Below, in pieces: positions 25,127 through 36,293 of a DNA stretch of 64,000 bases (the first letter of the stretch is position 1; each line of letters begins with the position of its first letter). The notes under the pieces were generated by a model, which did not search any database, was not told the DNA's origin, and worked only from the letters and a program-made list of their open reading frames with translations. A program made the position numbers and the translations under genes. Source of the stretch: Opeltia flavorubescens (taxonomy: Eukaryota; Ascomycota; Lecanoromycetes; Teloschistales; Teloschistaceae); NCBI GenBank assembly GCA_000442125.1, contig KE546975.1, forward strand, positions 1,550,001 through 1,614,000, written 5' to 3'.

Positions 25127-25835
25127 CTACTTCGGCACACAAGTACACTTACAATCCTTCCTCCAACTCTGACAAGCCTTCCCATCCCCACCCACACACT
25201 TCTCCCCCTTCCCACACCCACCCTTCAACCCTCCACAAGGCTTCCCCGTAGCCGTCGGCGTAGGCTTCATCGTCGTCGTCATCGTCATCGTTGGCGGAGT
25301 AGCAACACACAACCCCCCACACACCTGCGTCTGCGTACATATACTTCCACTGGGACAAGCTTCTCCACCGCTGATTATACAAGGTTGTGTCGGCAAGGGT
25401 GGAGGAGGAGCTTGCGTTGTGGCGATGCATTGGCCGCCACATGGGGTGGGGCTGGTTGGACAGATTTGAGTGGGGGTGCAGGTTGCGTCTTTGGGGCAGG
25501 GGGCGTTGTTGCCGATGGTGCAGGGGATGATGGGGGTGGGGGGGANGGTGGTTAAGCAGAGACCTCTGTAGGGGGGGAATGGGGGTGAGATGTGGTTTGA
25601 AGTGAGGAGGGGAGGTGGGGGAATGGGGTTTTTTTTGTTTACTGGAGTGAAGGGGAGGGGAGGGGAGGGGAGTGTGGTGGATGGAGGGAATGGTGGGGAC
25701 TTACCCGCATGTTTGGGTGAGGGTACATGTTGAGCCTGTTGGGCAGGGGTCGCCGCCTAGGGTGCAGGAAGAGAGTGGTGGAGGACCTGCGGCTATAGCG
25801 AGGCTGGCTAGCCAGGCGATAATGAGTGATTTCAT
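25127..25835 (-). CDS. Secreted Cys-rich repeat protein
   Basis: Exons 25835-25705 and 25565-25127 with a 139-nt intron in phase 2 give 189 residues. A clear signal peptide (MKSLIIAWLASLAIAAG) is followed by three Cys-repeat units of the form C..GG..CP.GS.CT.TQ.CGGLC.AT, separated by Pro/Thr linkers that look O-glycosylated. A fourth, different C-terminal Cys module ends in CQSWRKDCKCTCVPK. The splice join restores the CGGLC motif exactly. One ambiguous base (25546) lies in a Pro codon run and does not shift the frame. Similar small Cys/Pro proteins in ascomycetes are wall-associated or apoplastic. Function here is unknown. TATATATATA at 25959-25968 is a plausible TATA box. Confidence 0.75.
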
Positions 25836-26651
25836 GATAGAGGTAGTATGAATACAAATGAGGTCTAAATTTGAGTGTAAAGTGCAAAATCTTCTCTGAG
25901 ACGGTTCCTACCAGAAGGAAGACTGCGTGCGACGACAGGGAAGAGAACGGCAGAGGGATATATATATACTTCCCACAGTCCTTTCAACGGCCAGGCTTTC
26001 ATCCCAAATACGGAAAAAGATACAACGTCGGATCATCTGCCCTACCTTACCTCGCTCAAGACATGGAGCTAATATTCGGCTAGATGTCCATATCGTTACA
26101 TCCTCGTTCCTGGGCGTTCAGAAGTACTCGTATTTCATGCATACCCCTCGGCCATCCTTTCAAGCTATACTAAATAAGAAGCTGACGCGTCCAATAACAG
26201 AAGAGATGGTGACCTTGGCGTTCGCGTGGCGCACAGGCTTCGTTTGGGCTGTGAAATTTGATTGGTTGTGAGTGCCCCTCGTACAAGCTGCATCTAAGGG
26301 ATGCCTAGAAGTTTGGGGGCCGTTCGGTCATGGGAACCCCACAATTAGTTACGGAAGGGTGTTGCGCGGGACTTGCCGTGGGTTGAGACTAGAGCTAGTG
26401 TCGGTTAAAGAGATTTCTATTGCTCGTTTTGTAGGTAAGGTGGCGTGGTTCATTGACTGGGTCGAAATAGAATCGCTTCTGGTGTTGAGGCAGCTTCATC
26501 TGTCCGATGTAGTAATGTCAATACTCAAATCCAGATGGATAGCTAGCTTGTGTATACACAAGTACTCAAAACTAAGGTTGGATTGATTTTGATACTGGGT
26601 ATACTCGCTCGCTGCCTTGCAAAATTTTTCTCCAAATTCACAGTATATGTT
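25836..26651. other. Intergenic region
   Basis: Upstream of the Cys-repeat gene and downstream of the DUF6536 gene. Plus-strand frames (25927-26271, 26272-26586) show no protein-like features. A TATATATATA run at 25959-25968 is the likely minus-strand TATA box. Confidence 0.4.
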
Positions 26652-29216
26652 TCACATATATATCACCCCCGGCACCGGCGGCGCAACAACCCTACTACTA
26701 AAACAACAATGTCCAACCTCCCCCTCCTGACTCGCAACACCCCATTTCAATGGCAGCACCGCAGCATCCACATCCCCATCCATCGCATGACAAGCAGCAC
26801 TTATCGCCGCACTGCTCGTTGACGCTATAGGCATGTCGGAACTATATTTCCTCAAGCCCAGTAGAAGAGCTCCGAGCATTATCAAAGTCCCGACGATGAT
26901 GGCGAGGACTATCGCTCCGATGGAGTATCCACAACTTAAGATGGATTTATCAGATTGGACGACGCGAGCGCCGTCGGTGGTGTTGTGGTCGAGGACGTTT
27001 ATCCGCACGAGGAAGAGACTCTGCGATGCCAGCCACGCTAGGAGACTGGAAAGTACGACCAAGGGAAATGAATACCGGTATGGTAGTTGTAGCCAATAAG
27101 TACTACGTTGTCTTCCGACGGGCGAGGTTACTCTTAATGTTCGCCGGTGCCGGGCGAATTGTGTCCATTCGTGACCTGCGACCATGCATGTGAAGAGGGA
27201 GTTGAAGAGTATGTAGACGTAGGAGAGGATTACGTTGGGGAGATTTGCGATTATTACTGTGATGAACATTGAGCTGTTCATGTTTAGGATGTTGTTGCCG
27301 ACGGGGGTGCCCAGACCAGCGCTGCGGAGGGCGCTCCAGCTGTCGGGGTGGCCGCCTGTGGAGGTGAAATATGCGGACATTGCGCCGGCGAAGAGGGAAA
27401 TGTATCTATTACGCCACTTTTTTAGCTGTATTTTTCTGGGGAACGAGAGTGCGCTGGAGGGGATACTTACAGCAGTACGCAGAGAACCCAACGAGAAATG
27501 GCCGGTGCACTCCACCAGCGTCGTGACGGAGGACGCCACTCCCTAAATCTTGGTTCATCCATGAATTTCTTTTGCATCAGATTGATATCTGCGTCGTGTG
27601 GTGCAAGTGCATCCATAGCTTGAGGAGCCCTGCTTGCCCATCTGATCAAGACCTCGAGCAGGTGGTCCGGCACCGTACAAAAGCCTTTGGTATGAGGATC
27701 AGGTCGGTTCATGAACGATTGGATTGCATCGCCGATGGTGATAAGTGTAGATTCATCATGGCGCCAGACGACAAGGAACATGCAGATGACCTTTGCGAGA
27801 TTCGATATGATGACCAAAATGGCAAATTGTACGTTGAAGTCCAGCTCGCACTGCTCTGGCACCCGTTCGCTCAGACAGTACTGGAGTGGCTCACCAAAAG
27901 GCTGCCATGTATCTTGGATATTCGTACCGTTGATATTATTCAAACTGCACCAAGATCTCGCTTCGTCGATTGAACACTGCCATTGATATGACGGGTAGTC
28001 CGATGGGTAGCTCCGAAGGGGCGTGGGCTTCTCGTAGTAAGCTTTGTAAGAAGTACCTACGGTATCCCTTACCCCGATCCAAGATGTTTCAAACTGATTA
28101 TCAGGCCCATCTAACATCCCAAATTTCTCTCGTATAATTGGTCCGGGTTGTACTACCAGAAGATCTCCTCGCGCGGTCATGTACTGAGTGTCGTATGCAT
28201 GCAGACATTCGGTTGGGTTCAAGTGGTCCATCTTCTCTACGCCGCCGGATTGCTGAATAACGAAATCTGCGGAGCTGACAATACCGGTGATATCTTCTAG
28301 ACAAGATCCTGCCGTCTCATTGCGTAGCTCTGGACAATCTGTGTAGTCTGGCAAAGTATAATTGTAGGTAATGGCGTCGAGAAGAGTCTGGTTGACAGGA
28401 GTGATTGAGTAGATATTTGCTTGAGTTGTGAGGAATAGTACCGAGTTGTATCTATTGGACTTTTCAGCAATAGTCCTCATGCCATAGTTGTTGCTGTAAG
28501 ACTCACACGAAATGTAACGGCAGCGCGCTGATAGCTAATCCAGCCCATAACAGCCGACGCTCTCTACCAATTGCCTTAAGATTCTGAATACTAGGGATCC
28601 CAATGTCCAAAATCTTTCCCTTTGAGTGCGCTCGATCGACTTCTCCCCTCGTTGGTGCGCTGACACACTGCATGCAATAATTGCTTGCCGCCAGTAATAT
28701 TGTAGATAGAACGTTGATGATAAGTTGCAACCAGGTATTGATCCGTTTGGCTCTTGCGCAGTCCCCAGAGAAGAGGACCCCAATCCCACCAACGGTTGGG
28801 TAGCGATTCACTGCCCAGCTGAGGACAGTGATATTGATCATGAGTACGGTCATGGCGGAGATACAGCTTGCTATTGCGCCTGCTTTCCAACCGTCGCAGT
28901 ACTTTTGCCTCCAGGTCCGTTGCCTGTAAGTGGACACATCTATGTCGTGGTATACTTTTGAGTCGAGAAAGTCATTGTCTGACTGTGTAGATCTGGAGTT
29001 GAGGAGGTATGGTATGATCTTGCGGGAGATTTCGGTCCATTTTCTCCCTTGGGGACCGGTGCCCATGCTTGATTCCAATGGTTTCATGGCTTTACGGTTG
29101 GTGTTATGGAGTTCTTGGATACCGATCTGATTGTATTGAGCTAAAGAATAATGCCTGTTCTGTGATTTGGCATCTGCATGATGAGGGACGAATGCGCAAT
29201 CCTTGATAGGGTTCAC
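26652..29216 (-). CDS. DUF6536-domain membrane protein
   Basis: Three exons, 29216-28507, 28451-27471 and 27405-26652, with introns of 55 and 65 nt, give 814 residues. The DUF6536 signature covers about residues 100-240: TYRQRTWRQKYCDGWKAG, a transmembrane helix, LFSGDCARAKRINTWLQL, SNYCMQCVSAPTRGEVDRAH and LPLHFVYNSVLF at the first splice site. A glycosylatable extracellular region with many Cys follows. After it come several more transmembrane helices (FAILVIISNLAKVICMFLVV; MFITVIIANLPNVILSYVYI; two near the end) and GHEWTQFARHRRTLRVTSPV, which I recognise as typical of full-length members. Length agrees with the family. Role unknown; likely plasma membrane. Confidence 0.88.
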
Positions 29217-30206
29217 GGTTGGGTCGGAGAGGTCTTAATCACCAACTCTGATCTTGTAGTGTCAGGAACATCTAGACGTCGAAGGCGTGCAGATAATCGG
29301 GTCAAATGCCATTTTGTCTGTCTTTCTTCCTGTAATGCGACTTTATAAAGTGTCTCTTGAAGCGAGTGAGGGGAGGGAACGAGGGTACAGATGTACAGAT
29401 GTACACAGGCAGCTCGCAAGTATCAGTGAAAGCATTAAAGAAGATAACGAAGTCTACAATGGCACTCTGATATCATGACACGCTTGTGAAACCTCAAATC
29501 GATTGAATGAAGCTCTCATGCAGGCTGCGCCTCATTTTCAGGTCGGAACCAGGAGCTGCCTGACGCGCTTGGTCGGTACAAGACCGCGACCGTGAGATGC
29601 CTGCGTATTAATGTCTGGAAGCTTGGTCCCTGCATTGAGTACGGCAGGTGCGGCCCGGCACTCAGAAGCGGCTGATGGCGGTTGGATGGGAAGGAAGGAT
29701 GAGACGATAGCCGAGACACACACAGCCTCAATGAACAAGCGAAATCTGCCTTGATCTTTATCACTCCGTTTACACGAGATGTCGGAAAGCGTTCCGGTCG
29801 CAGTAAAGATATTTTCTCTGCGATCGTTGCTTATGTTGATATGTGATCTCCAAATCGATGTCGATGCAAGATCTCTCCTCCGTTCATGTTGAGTTTTGTA
29901 TTGCCAATCATCCAATACGGTTGAACGACTTGGCTGTTTGCTTTCAAGACTGGGGGAAATGATAACGACAGCATTGTAAGAAATCTCAAACGCTCTTCTG
30001 CTTCATGAGCTATCACTCCAATCTAATCCTATCAATCCCGATAACATCTTTGGATGACCTTATCTTAAGCATACAGAGAGAGCAATTGAATGTGGTAGGA
30101 GCGCGCTATGCATGTAATCGAGAGAAGTGTGACATCGAGCCCGGGATCCATACTGTTGTCCATTCCATTCACCCGGTCGGCCAACTTGCACATCTTGCCT
30201 CGACAG
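29217..30206. other. Intergenic region
   Basis: A 125-codon minus frame at 29538-29915 has no domain or splice support. A short tandem repeat of ACAGATGT occurs near 29388-29405. Nothing else recognised. Confidence 0.4.
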
Positions 30207-31133
30207 CTACCCCTTGTCAGCAATGAGGTCCTCCTGTAGGCTCTCCAGGAAATACTCACAAGCAGCATAATATGCGTAGCTATCTCGTGAATTCTGTGCC
30301 GCACCTTGTGGTAAAGCGACGACAGTCTTCACATAAGCCGGCCGATCCGTTGACATCGTCGGAGTATTCAATCGACTCGGTGGGATGTACAATCCCGCCA
30401 GAGCCCTGACAAGCATAGCAAATTGGCTCTGTATCAACTGCGCCCCATCTGGTCTCAAGTCCCCGTTTACCAGTCTCGGACATGTTTGTATAATCGGCCA
30501 TGGTTGCAGCTCGAAGAACGTGGGGCACAGAACGACCAATTCCGAATCGAGGAATTGAGCAGTTGGAGCTTGAGAACCGCGTCTTCGGCCGCAATAGTAC
30601 CAGTAAAGATTGCCGATACCAGTAACGTGGCCGCCGTCTCCCTCTTCAGCTAGACAGACAATTTTGGGAAATTCAACTCTTTCACCTCTGGTGGTTTGCA
30701 GGGTCAAGGCGCTGCCTAGTTGCATGTTCCGAAATACAGAGTCCACGAGTTTCTTACTACTTACTCCCTTGAAGAATGCGGTGTAGCCGTAGAAACTGGA
30801 CTCGTCTGATTCGATGTCGGTGATCGTGTATTGTAGTCTGCTGAGCATTGTTGGTAGCATCGTGGTCATGTAATCCGCTTTGTGACCCGTGGCGCTGGAA
30901 GAACAGCCCAGAAGGGTGTAGTTACCGATCGGGATGGCGTCGGGGCCATATTTTCCTGATGTTATACCGCTGGGCAATACTTCACGAAGTGCCCGCATAG
31001 CACTACCATCATCTGTAATGTTTGAATCGCTGGTTGTATTTCCTGAATCATTGCTAGAATATGCAACATTGATGAAAGCGGAAAGGCAGATACCCAACAC
31101 AATAGCGTGATGAAGGATACCGATGATAGCCAT
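30207..31133 (-). CDS. Secreted peptidase-like protein lacking a zincin active-site motif
   Basis: A single exon encodes 308 residues. The N-terminal 26 residues form a signal peptide (hydrophobic IVLGICLSAFINVAYS). Many NxS/T sequons follow. The middle and end (FLDSELVVLCPTFFEL, AMLVRALAGLYIPP, RDSYAYYAACEYFLESL) have the layout of fungal secreted Asp-zincin-like or putative peptidase proteins. In those, CPsFF is followed by a HExxH helix and ends in an NA.SYA..A..YL motif. Here the helix region reads AMLVRALAGLYIP, with no HExxH anywhere, so the protein would be catalytically dead if the homology is right. The family link is by eye; the secretion call is firmer. It lies in a run of minus-strand secreted-protein genes. 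Confidence 0.6.
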   Translation of the reverse strand: MAIIGILHHAIVLGICLSAFINVAYSSNDSGNTTSDSNITDDGSAMRALREVLPSGITSGKYGPDAIPIGNYTLLGCSSSATGHKADYMTTMLPTMLSRLQYTITDIESDESSFYGYTAFFKGVSSKKLVDSVFRNMQLGSALTLQTTRGERVEFPKIVCLAEEGDGGHVTGIGNLYWYYCGRRRGSQAPTAQFLDSELVVLCPTFFELQPWPIIQTCPRLVNGDLRPDGAQLIQSQFAMLVRALAGLYIPPSRLNTPTMSTDRPAYVKTVVALPQGAAQNSRDSYAYYAACEYFLESLQEDLIADKG

Positions 31134-31775
31134 CAGTTAAGCTCGAATAACTAGCACCGGACGAGGTTCGTTGTCTCATGGTGCCCAAGTCACGTTGCCG
31201 ACAGAGCTTTCTTGTAGCAAAAGTCTGTGGCAATCGTAGCAACCGATACAGCCGCCAAATTGCTGGTGTTCAGACGTCTTGATTTCCTTGCAAAAGCATC
31301 TTTGGCTGCTAAAGGTTTTGACACATCGATGTACAATATTCATTGGTGGAAAGAGTTATGCGCGAAGGCGCACATCCGCTTAGACCACTGCTTAATCATA
31401 GTGTGAAACCTTGGCTGAACTCTCCAAGAAATCTTACTGTGTGATTGGCGAGGTTCTTTTGATTCCAAACATAGTTCCAGGGTGTTCTAGGAGACGGTCG
31501 CATTCAGGCCTGCCATGTTCAACTGTCATCGTCAAAGCGCTTTGGATGGATAAGATCGCACATACCGATAATAGGTGTACAAATATTGGTTTTGTTCAGA
31601 TCATTTCGCATTCAAATTCAATGCTGTCGGAATATATCATCTCCATAAGCCTTCGGGTAGAATGTTCACCGCGCCGTTCGGCACCCGGTAGCCTCAAGCC
31701 ACTGAACCCTCAATCATAATAACCCAAAGCCCATGACTGATGTCGTTTCCAATTCATTGGATCGTCACGCGTGAT
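31134..31775. other. Intergenic region
   Basis: No gene, RNA or repeat recognised; short frames only. Confidence 0.4.
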
Positions 31776-32252
31776 TCATGGACCCAAGGAGTTGTAGACA
31801 GTGATCTTAATCCCATCCTTCTCTCCTGCCCTCGTCAAGCCGCCCTTGGACTGACTCACATCGCTTTTCGATGTGCAACCAATGGCCAGCTCCGACACTG
31901 CGGCCCTGACAGAAACCCACGTACTATTGTCTTCCACGCTATTATCCACGAGTTCTACCCTAATGCTGCAGTCGGCTCTGGTCCCATATTTTGGTACTCG
32001 AAACGGATCAGTCAGCTCGCCACCGGTATGAAAAGTTCCGTTGAGGTGAGTAGATGGCAGCGCGCGGATTGCGAGGTGACAGTTGGCCGTGCTCATGGTT
32101 TTCCATGTTTGGGTGGTACATTGAGTAAGACTATTCGCGGCAGAAACAGATAAGTCGTCACTTGAAGGGACCTGTGGTTGTAGTGGTGGGGCGCTCAATA
32201 CTTGGCATATGAGAGTGGCAAGGTATATCAGGCGGAAAGATATGGTGTGCAT
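31776..32252 (-). CDS. Small secreted protein, four-Cys family (member 1)
   Basis: A single exon encodes 158 residues from MHTISFRLIYLATLICQVLS, a good signal peptide; an upstream in-frame ATG at 32321 would bury it, so 32252 is preferred. The mature part follows a pattern shared with two other genes in this window: C-x-x-A-I early, then FRVP, DC-x-I-x-V-x-L, about 20 residues, then A-x-x-x-L-A-I-G-C, a GG turn and I-K-I-T-V at the end. Four spaced Cys suggest two disulphides in a small beta-rich fold. I know of many similar orphan secreted proteins in ascomycetes but no function. Confidence 0.65.
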   Translation of the reverse strand: MHTISFRLIYLATLICQVLSAPPLQPQVPSSDDLSVSAANSLTQCTTQTWKTMSTANCHLAIRALPSTHLNGTFHTGGELTDPFRVPKYGTRADCSIRVELVDNSVEDNSTWVSVRAAVSELAIGCTSKSDVSQSKGGLTRAGEKDGIKITVYNSLGP

Positions 32253-33234
32253 GTTGGGGAGATGATTACCCTTGAAGTCGGCCATTTTCTGGATTCCCGA
32301 CCGGAGGGTCCCAGGATTCATTCTTTATACCCTTCTGCATTTAGGTAGTCAGGTATACATAGAGATCGACAGGCTCATGTATTCCAGTGTGGGATTCTGG
32401 TACGTAATGAACAAAGAAGCCAGCCTATACAAAATCGTACATTGAGGTCTCTCCATGTTTCATTATAGCTCCAGACCGTAGTCCGGACCGAAGCCATGTT
32501 TTAGTATCAGGGGGGAAAGCTTCATGGAGCTGATTCTTTGGTCCAGTATAACGGGGTACCTGAATAGGCTGCTTCAAAGAAGCGCTTGTACTGTGGTTGC
32601 TGATCTTCGGACCAGGTAAGTGATGGAATTCTGCCGGACGATACCCGTCAAGGCTTTGGACGTTTGAACCGTACACGACTGGACACGTTACTGAGTCGCG
32701 AAGAAGAAAGAAGACCGAATGATGTTTCTTGAGATGATGTCAAGCCGCTAAGCCATTGTAGGCCAAGTCCGTCGATCTGGCCTCATCAGCCTTGCGCCAA
32801 TTCTATTTTCATACTCTATTGCTCTAGTGCTCTTCCTTCTCGCGACAATCCTATCACGAGACCTATTTTGTACTCAGGTTCACTTGCTTCTACAAGACTT
32901 TGAACTCGATATGAAGAATGTAAGATAATTACTGGCGGACAAACTTGATACATAGACAAGTCTAGGCAAACGGACAGTCGGAGATGTAGTATCGAGTCTC
33001 ATTAATGCCGGCATTGTTTGCGTCTTCGTATGTCACCACCGTGAGAAGTTTGGCTCCTCACGCATATGGCACTCTCGCTAATCTATCGACTATCTCCGGG
33101 AATACCGGATTGGCCCTGCTCTTAGCTCCACGGAGCCTTCGCTTAGCAATTTCTTGTTGCTATCGGTTTGTTCTGACATATTCTATATTTACGATCTTTT
33201 GGCTAAACCTCTAACCTTGATAATTAACAGCCAA
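32253..33234. other. Intergenic region
   Basis: No coding region supported. An 83-codon minus frame at 32425-32676 has no features. Nothing further seen. Confidence 0.4.
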
Positions 33235-33765
33235 CTATGCCCCTTCCGTCACAGTTACCCCAGACCCCAAGGTAGATTCCCCACTCCCCCCCACAACAAC
33301 GCTCCCGGCATTGAATCTCTCCTCCCATCCGTTATCATCACCAGCCGGTCTCAACGATACAGTCAAACCCGCAGGATTCACAAAAATCCTTCCACCGAGA
33401 TATTCTCCTTTTTTGAGGCAGTCGTCAATCAGCTTGATGCCTTGAGCCCATATATCGTCCACGTTCTGTTGCACTTGTTTTGCGTATAGTATCTCAATCC
33501 GAAGCCTGCATCCATCGTGGGTGAGATCTGTGGGTAAGAACACTGCTCCTGCTTGTGAATGGTCGTTCGTAAAGAGGCCGTTGGAATTCTGATTGTCAGA
33601 AGCGAATTGGTTGAGTGCGATGGCGCAGGCTTGTGGATCTAGATATCCATCGGAGGGATTCCGAGGGAGACAATGGGATGGGAATGAGGAGGGNGATTGG
33701 GTGACTGCTGTTGTGATGATGCATGCAAAGAGTGTTGCGGTAAAGGTAAAGACCGGTGACCACAT
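33235..33765 (-). CDS. Small secreted protein, four-Cys family (member 2)
   Basis: One exon, 176 residues. The N-terminus MWSPVFTFTATLFACIITTA is a signal peptide ending near AVTQ; one N at 33694 makes residue 24 uncertain. The mature part keeps the family plan: CAIALNQF, FLPTDL, DGCRLRIEIL, then AQGIKLIDDC, GGRIFVNPAGLTVSL and a Gly/Ser-rich tail. Cys spacing and the GG...(L/I)xV ending match members 1 and 3. The two nearest members are about 1 kb apart on the same strand, consistent with an old local duplication, but sequence identity is low. Function unknown; probably extracellular. Confidence 0.65.
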   Translation of the reverse strand: MWSPVFTFTATLFACIITTAVTQXPSSFPSHCLPRNPSDGYLDPQACAIALNQFASDNQNSNGLFTNDHSQAGAVFLPTDLTHDGCRLRIEILYAKQVQQNVDDIWAQGIKLIDDCLKKGEYLGGRIFVNPAGLTVSLRPAGDDNGWEERFNAGSVVVGGSGESTLGSGVTVTEGA

Positions 33766-34562
33766 CCTTGGAAACCGGCGGGTGTTGTTGTGTAATCGAT
33801 TGCATATGGTTCCGCAGAATCGGACTGGGGAATGCAGAAAAAGTGGGAATGGTTTTATGCGTTGTGGCGCGTGTCGCTTGATCTTGAAGCAGGTATACTT
33901 GCGCGGTAGAAGACGTTGCGAAATGAAACATCTTTAATAAACGAGACGGCACAGCCACCGTCATTTCGCCTTCTGTGATTATAGTCAGCTTTGCCGCGAC
34001 CTTCTGGTTGCGTGGCAATAGGGAGATTAATAGAAAAACCTGAAGAACTGGAGACTGATTTCCAAATTTCTGTCTCCGTGGCTAAGATTCCCCCGTTAAG
34101 TGATAATGATTCCTAAGATCAGGTCTGGTCTCGAGCTGGACATAATGAGAAATGATTGGAAGGAGAGGAATCTTTGTGTAAAACGCGCTGAAAACCTACC
34201 AGATTCGAGACTGGACTAGAGTGCTGATCTTCAAAGCCGAGAAGCTGGCCTCACGATGCACAAGACACCCGAGAAGGCCAATATATCTTCTTGGGAGCTA
34301 GCATAAGTAATACTTCTTGAGACGTAACTATTTGAAAAAAATAATTCCTTTTTCTCTTGCAAGCATGCTATCAGCTGTGATCATGATATTAGTAACAGGC
34401 CGAGTGAGCGAATGGCATTATTAGCTCGGTAGTAGCTCTATGTAACGTAATTATCAACGGCCTAAGCTCGCTTTGCGGCTTTCAGAACTTTCTATCATCA
34501 AATCTGCTAGCTTCATCAAGTCGTAGATCTTTTTGGATACGATCAAGTAAGACGACCGTCCC
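33766..34562. other. Intergenic region
   Basis: Frames overlapping its left edge (33596-34018 minus, 33593-33937 plus) are shadows of the secreted-protein gene. Nothing recognised. Confidence 0.4.
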
Positions 34563-34994
34563 TCAAGTATCCTTCCCAGCAGCATTGAAGCTTCCCCCAG
34601 GCGGCTCCCTCTCATGCCTGTCCACCCCATCCGGGATCTCCACAATCGCATCCTCGCACCAAATATGTACCGCTCCGCTCAAATCCTTCAACCCATCAAG
34701 ACATCCCCCCTTAACGCTAATGGTCTTCTCCCCTTCGCTACCATGCGTCAAGCGGCTTCCGCACCCTGTGCAGAATTTACATTGAACCTCCCGGTTAGAT
34801 GCGGTGATACGGGTAAAGATTCCGATGGCATCCGGGCGTGGGGAGGGGATGCTGAAGTAAGGGAATTTAGCGGTGATGCCGAAGGCGGAGGAGGATTGGT
34901 GGCGGCATTGGGTGCAGTGGCAGATGTAAAGTTTGAGGGGTTCGGGGAGGGGTGTGGTGAACTTTATGAGACCGCATTGGCAGCGTCCTTCCAT
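34563..34994 (-). CDS. GFA/CENP-V domain protein (Mss4-like zinc fold)
   Basis: A single exon of 143 residues from MEGRCQCG. The zinc ligands of the GFA family are all visible: Cys5 and Cys7 in C-x-C, Cys25, Cys27 and Cys30 in ICHCTQCR, and Cys72, Cys75 and Cys78 in CKFCTGCGS. The usual SSSAFGITAKF motif sits between them. The family is named for glutathione-dependent formaldehyde-activating enzyme, and includes CENP-V-like proteins of unknown substrate. It is likely a small cytosolic zinc protein in S-hydroxymethylglutathione-type chemistry, but substrate is not shown. An upstream in-frame ATG adds 26 Ser-rich residues; the family normally starts right at the first C-x-C, so 34994 is chosen. 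Confidence 0.88.
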   Translation of the reverse strand: MEGRCQCGLIKFTTPLPEPLKLYICHCTQCRHQSSSAFGITAKFPYFSIPSPRPDAIGIFTRITASNREVQCKFCTGCGSRLTHGSEGEKTISVKGGCLDGLKDLSGAVHIWCEDAIVEIPDGVDRHEREPPGGSFNAAGKDT

Positions 34995-35090
34995 GTCTTG
35001 GGAGTGATGAGACTCGGTCGATGTCGAAGTTTGATAGACGGATGACAGCGGAAACCGCTGATTGCTTGGCAAATTGATACGCCCACATAT

Positions 35091-35466
35091 CTAGACCTCG
35101 TTGGGCTTAGCTTCTTGGTGATAGCATGACGCTACGAGATTCTGATACCAGGCGACGGAGTCTTCTCGTTGGCATCTGTGGGAGAAGTTTCCAGCTATGC
35201 TATACATCCAAAAATCAGCATGGAACGGTGAGAACGCGAGTTCGGGTAAAGAGGGAAGGAACAAACGAGTGTACGTACTAGTGTTGGAGATGCTCGTATT
35301 CGGAATCGATTGCTGAATATGTACTCTCATCCATGACCCTGCCAGTTATGGACCTTAGATGACGAAGGTATGCATGCCGTGTCGGGTGTGACCGACATAC
35401 TCCATCTCTGCGAGTCAGAACGGAATTGATGGATTGCGAAGCGAGTACGAACCATAGTGACATCAT
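35091..35466 (-). CDS. Candidate small secreted protein (two exons)
   Basis: Exon 1 35466-35279 and exon 2 35199-35091 join through a 79-nt intron (GTACGT donor, GTATAG acceptor, CTGAT branch-like site), phase 2, to give 98 residues. The N-terminus (MMSLWFVLASQSINSV) is a weak signal peptide. The rest is polar with three Cys and ends CYHQEAKPNEV. No family recognised. The join is phase-consistent, but the leader is short, so confidence is low. Confidence 0.3.
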
Positions 35467-36293
35467 CGTCCGACGTCCATCATTGCAGGTCTCTAGAGAG
35501 TTTTGAGAACCTACATGCCCGCCATCCAAGATTTTAAGCAGCTACTAGGATAGTCCTGATGTAGAATGTCGGACTTGGACCCCGTGATATCTGATGAGGT
35601 CGGGTCAAGCTACGGGATACAACCTCACACCTCTTATTGTCTTGGTCGTTCTATACCAATGCATTTCATCATGAAAAGCCTAAGAAGGAATTTGAAGGGT
35701 CTATCACGTGAGATCTGTTGTCTGGTTATAGCGCTAAGAAGTCCCATCCGCTGACTATAAGCTTCATGCACCAAGGCTCTAGACCACCGGCCAGAAGGAC
35801 ACTACACGTGGGGAATGTCAATCAAGGAATCCTAGCCCATGCTCACTTATCGCAGTGCACCTTCTGCATTTCTCATTCTCTGAATCTAGATGGTTCCGAA
35901 TATTTTGCTACGTCCCTATGCATGCGGGAGACCTCTCGGATCATGCACCTCGAGTCATGGCTGTTAATGCAGGGGAATGATGCACAAATTGATGCCCGAC
36001 ATAGGTTAAGTCTGTAGATCGGGAGCGTCTTCTGCAAACATCCTGAAATAAATCACGTATAGAGCCTACTAGCCACGACGGGAAAACGCACATGTCTTTC
36101 GTGCATTTGCGGCGAAAAACGCCTCTCGGGAATTCTATACAACTAGAGCACTCGACATCGCCTATATATATCGGCGATGTCTCCCTCAGCGATATACATC
36201 TTTTCTCATCTACAGAACGCGGACAGAACCTCAATCTCAGGTTCAGTCTGATTTCAAAAGTCTTTGGAGAAAGCCTCCCCCCCATCTATCAGA
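35467..36293. other. Intergenic region with a hairpin
   Basis: It holds a perfect 9-bp inverted repeat, GACATCGCC and GGCGATGTC (36154-36162 and 36173-36181), around a TATATATATC loop. The hairpin lies about 115 bp upstream of the next candidate gene. No other feature recognised. Confidence 0.45.

Noticed and set aside
33593-34018. Frames of 114 and 140 codons on both strands
   Set aside because: They overlap the signal-peptide exon of the secreted protein at 33235-33765 and carry no protein-like features.
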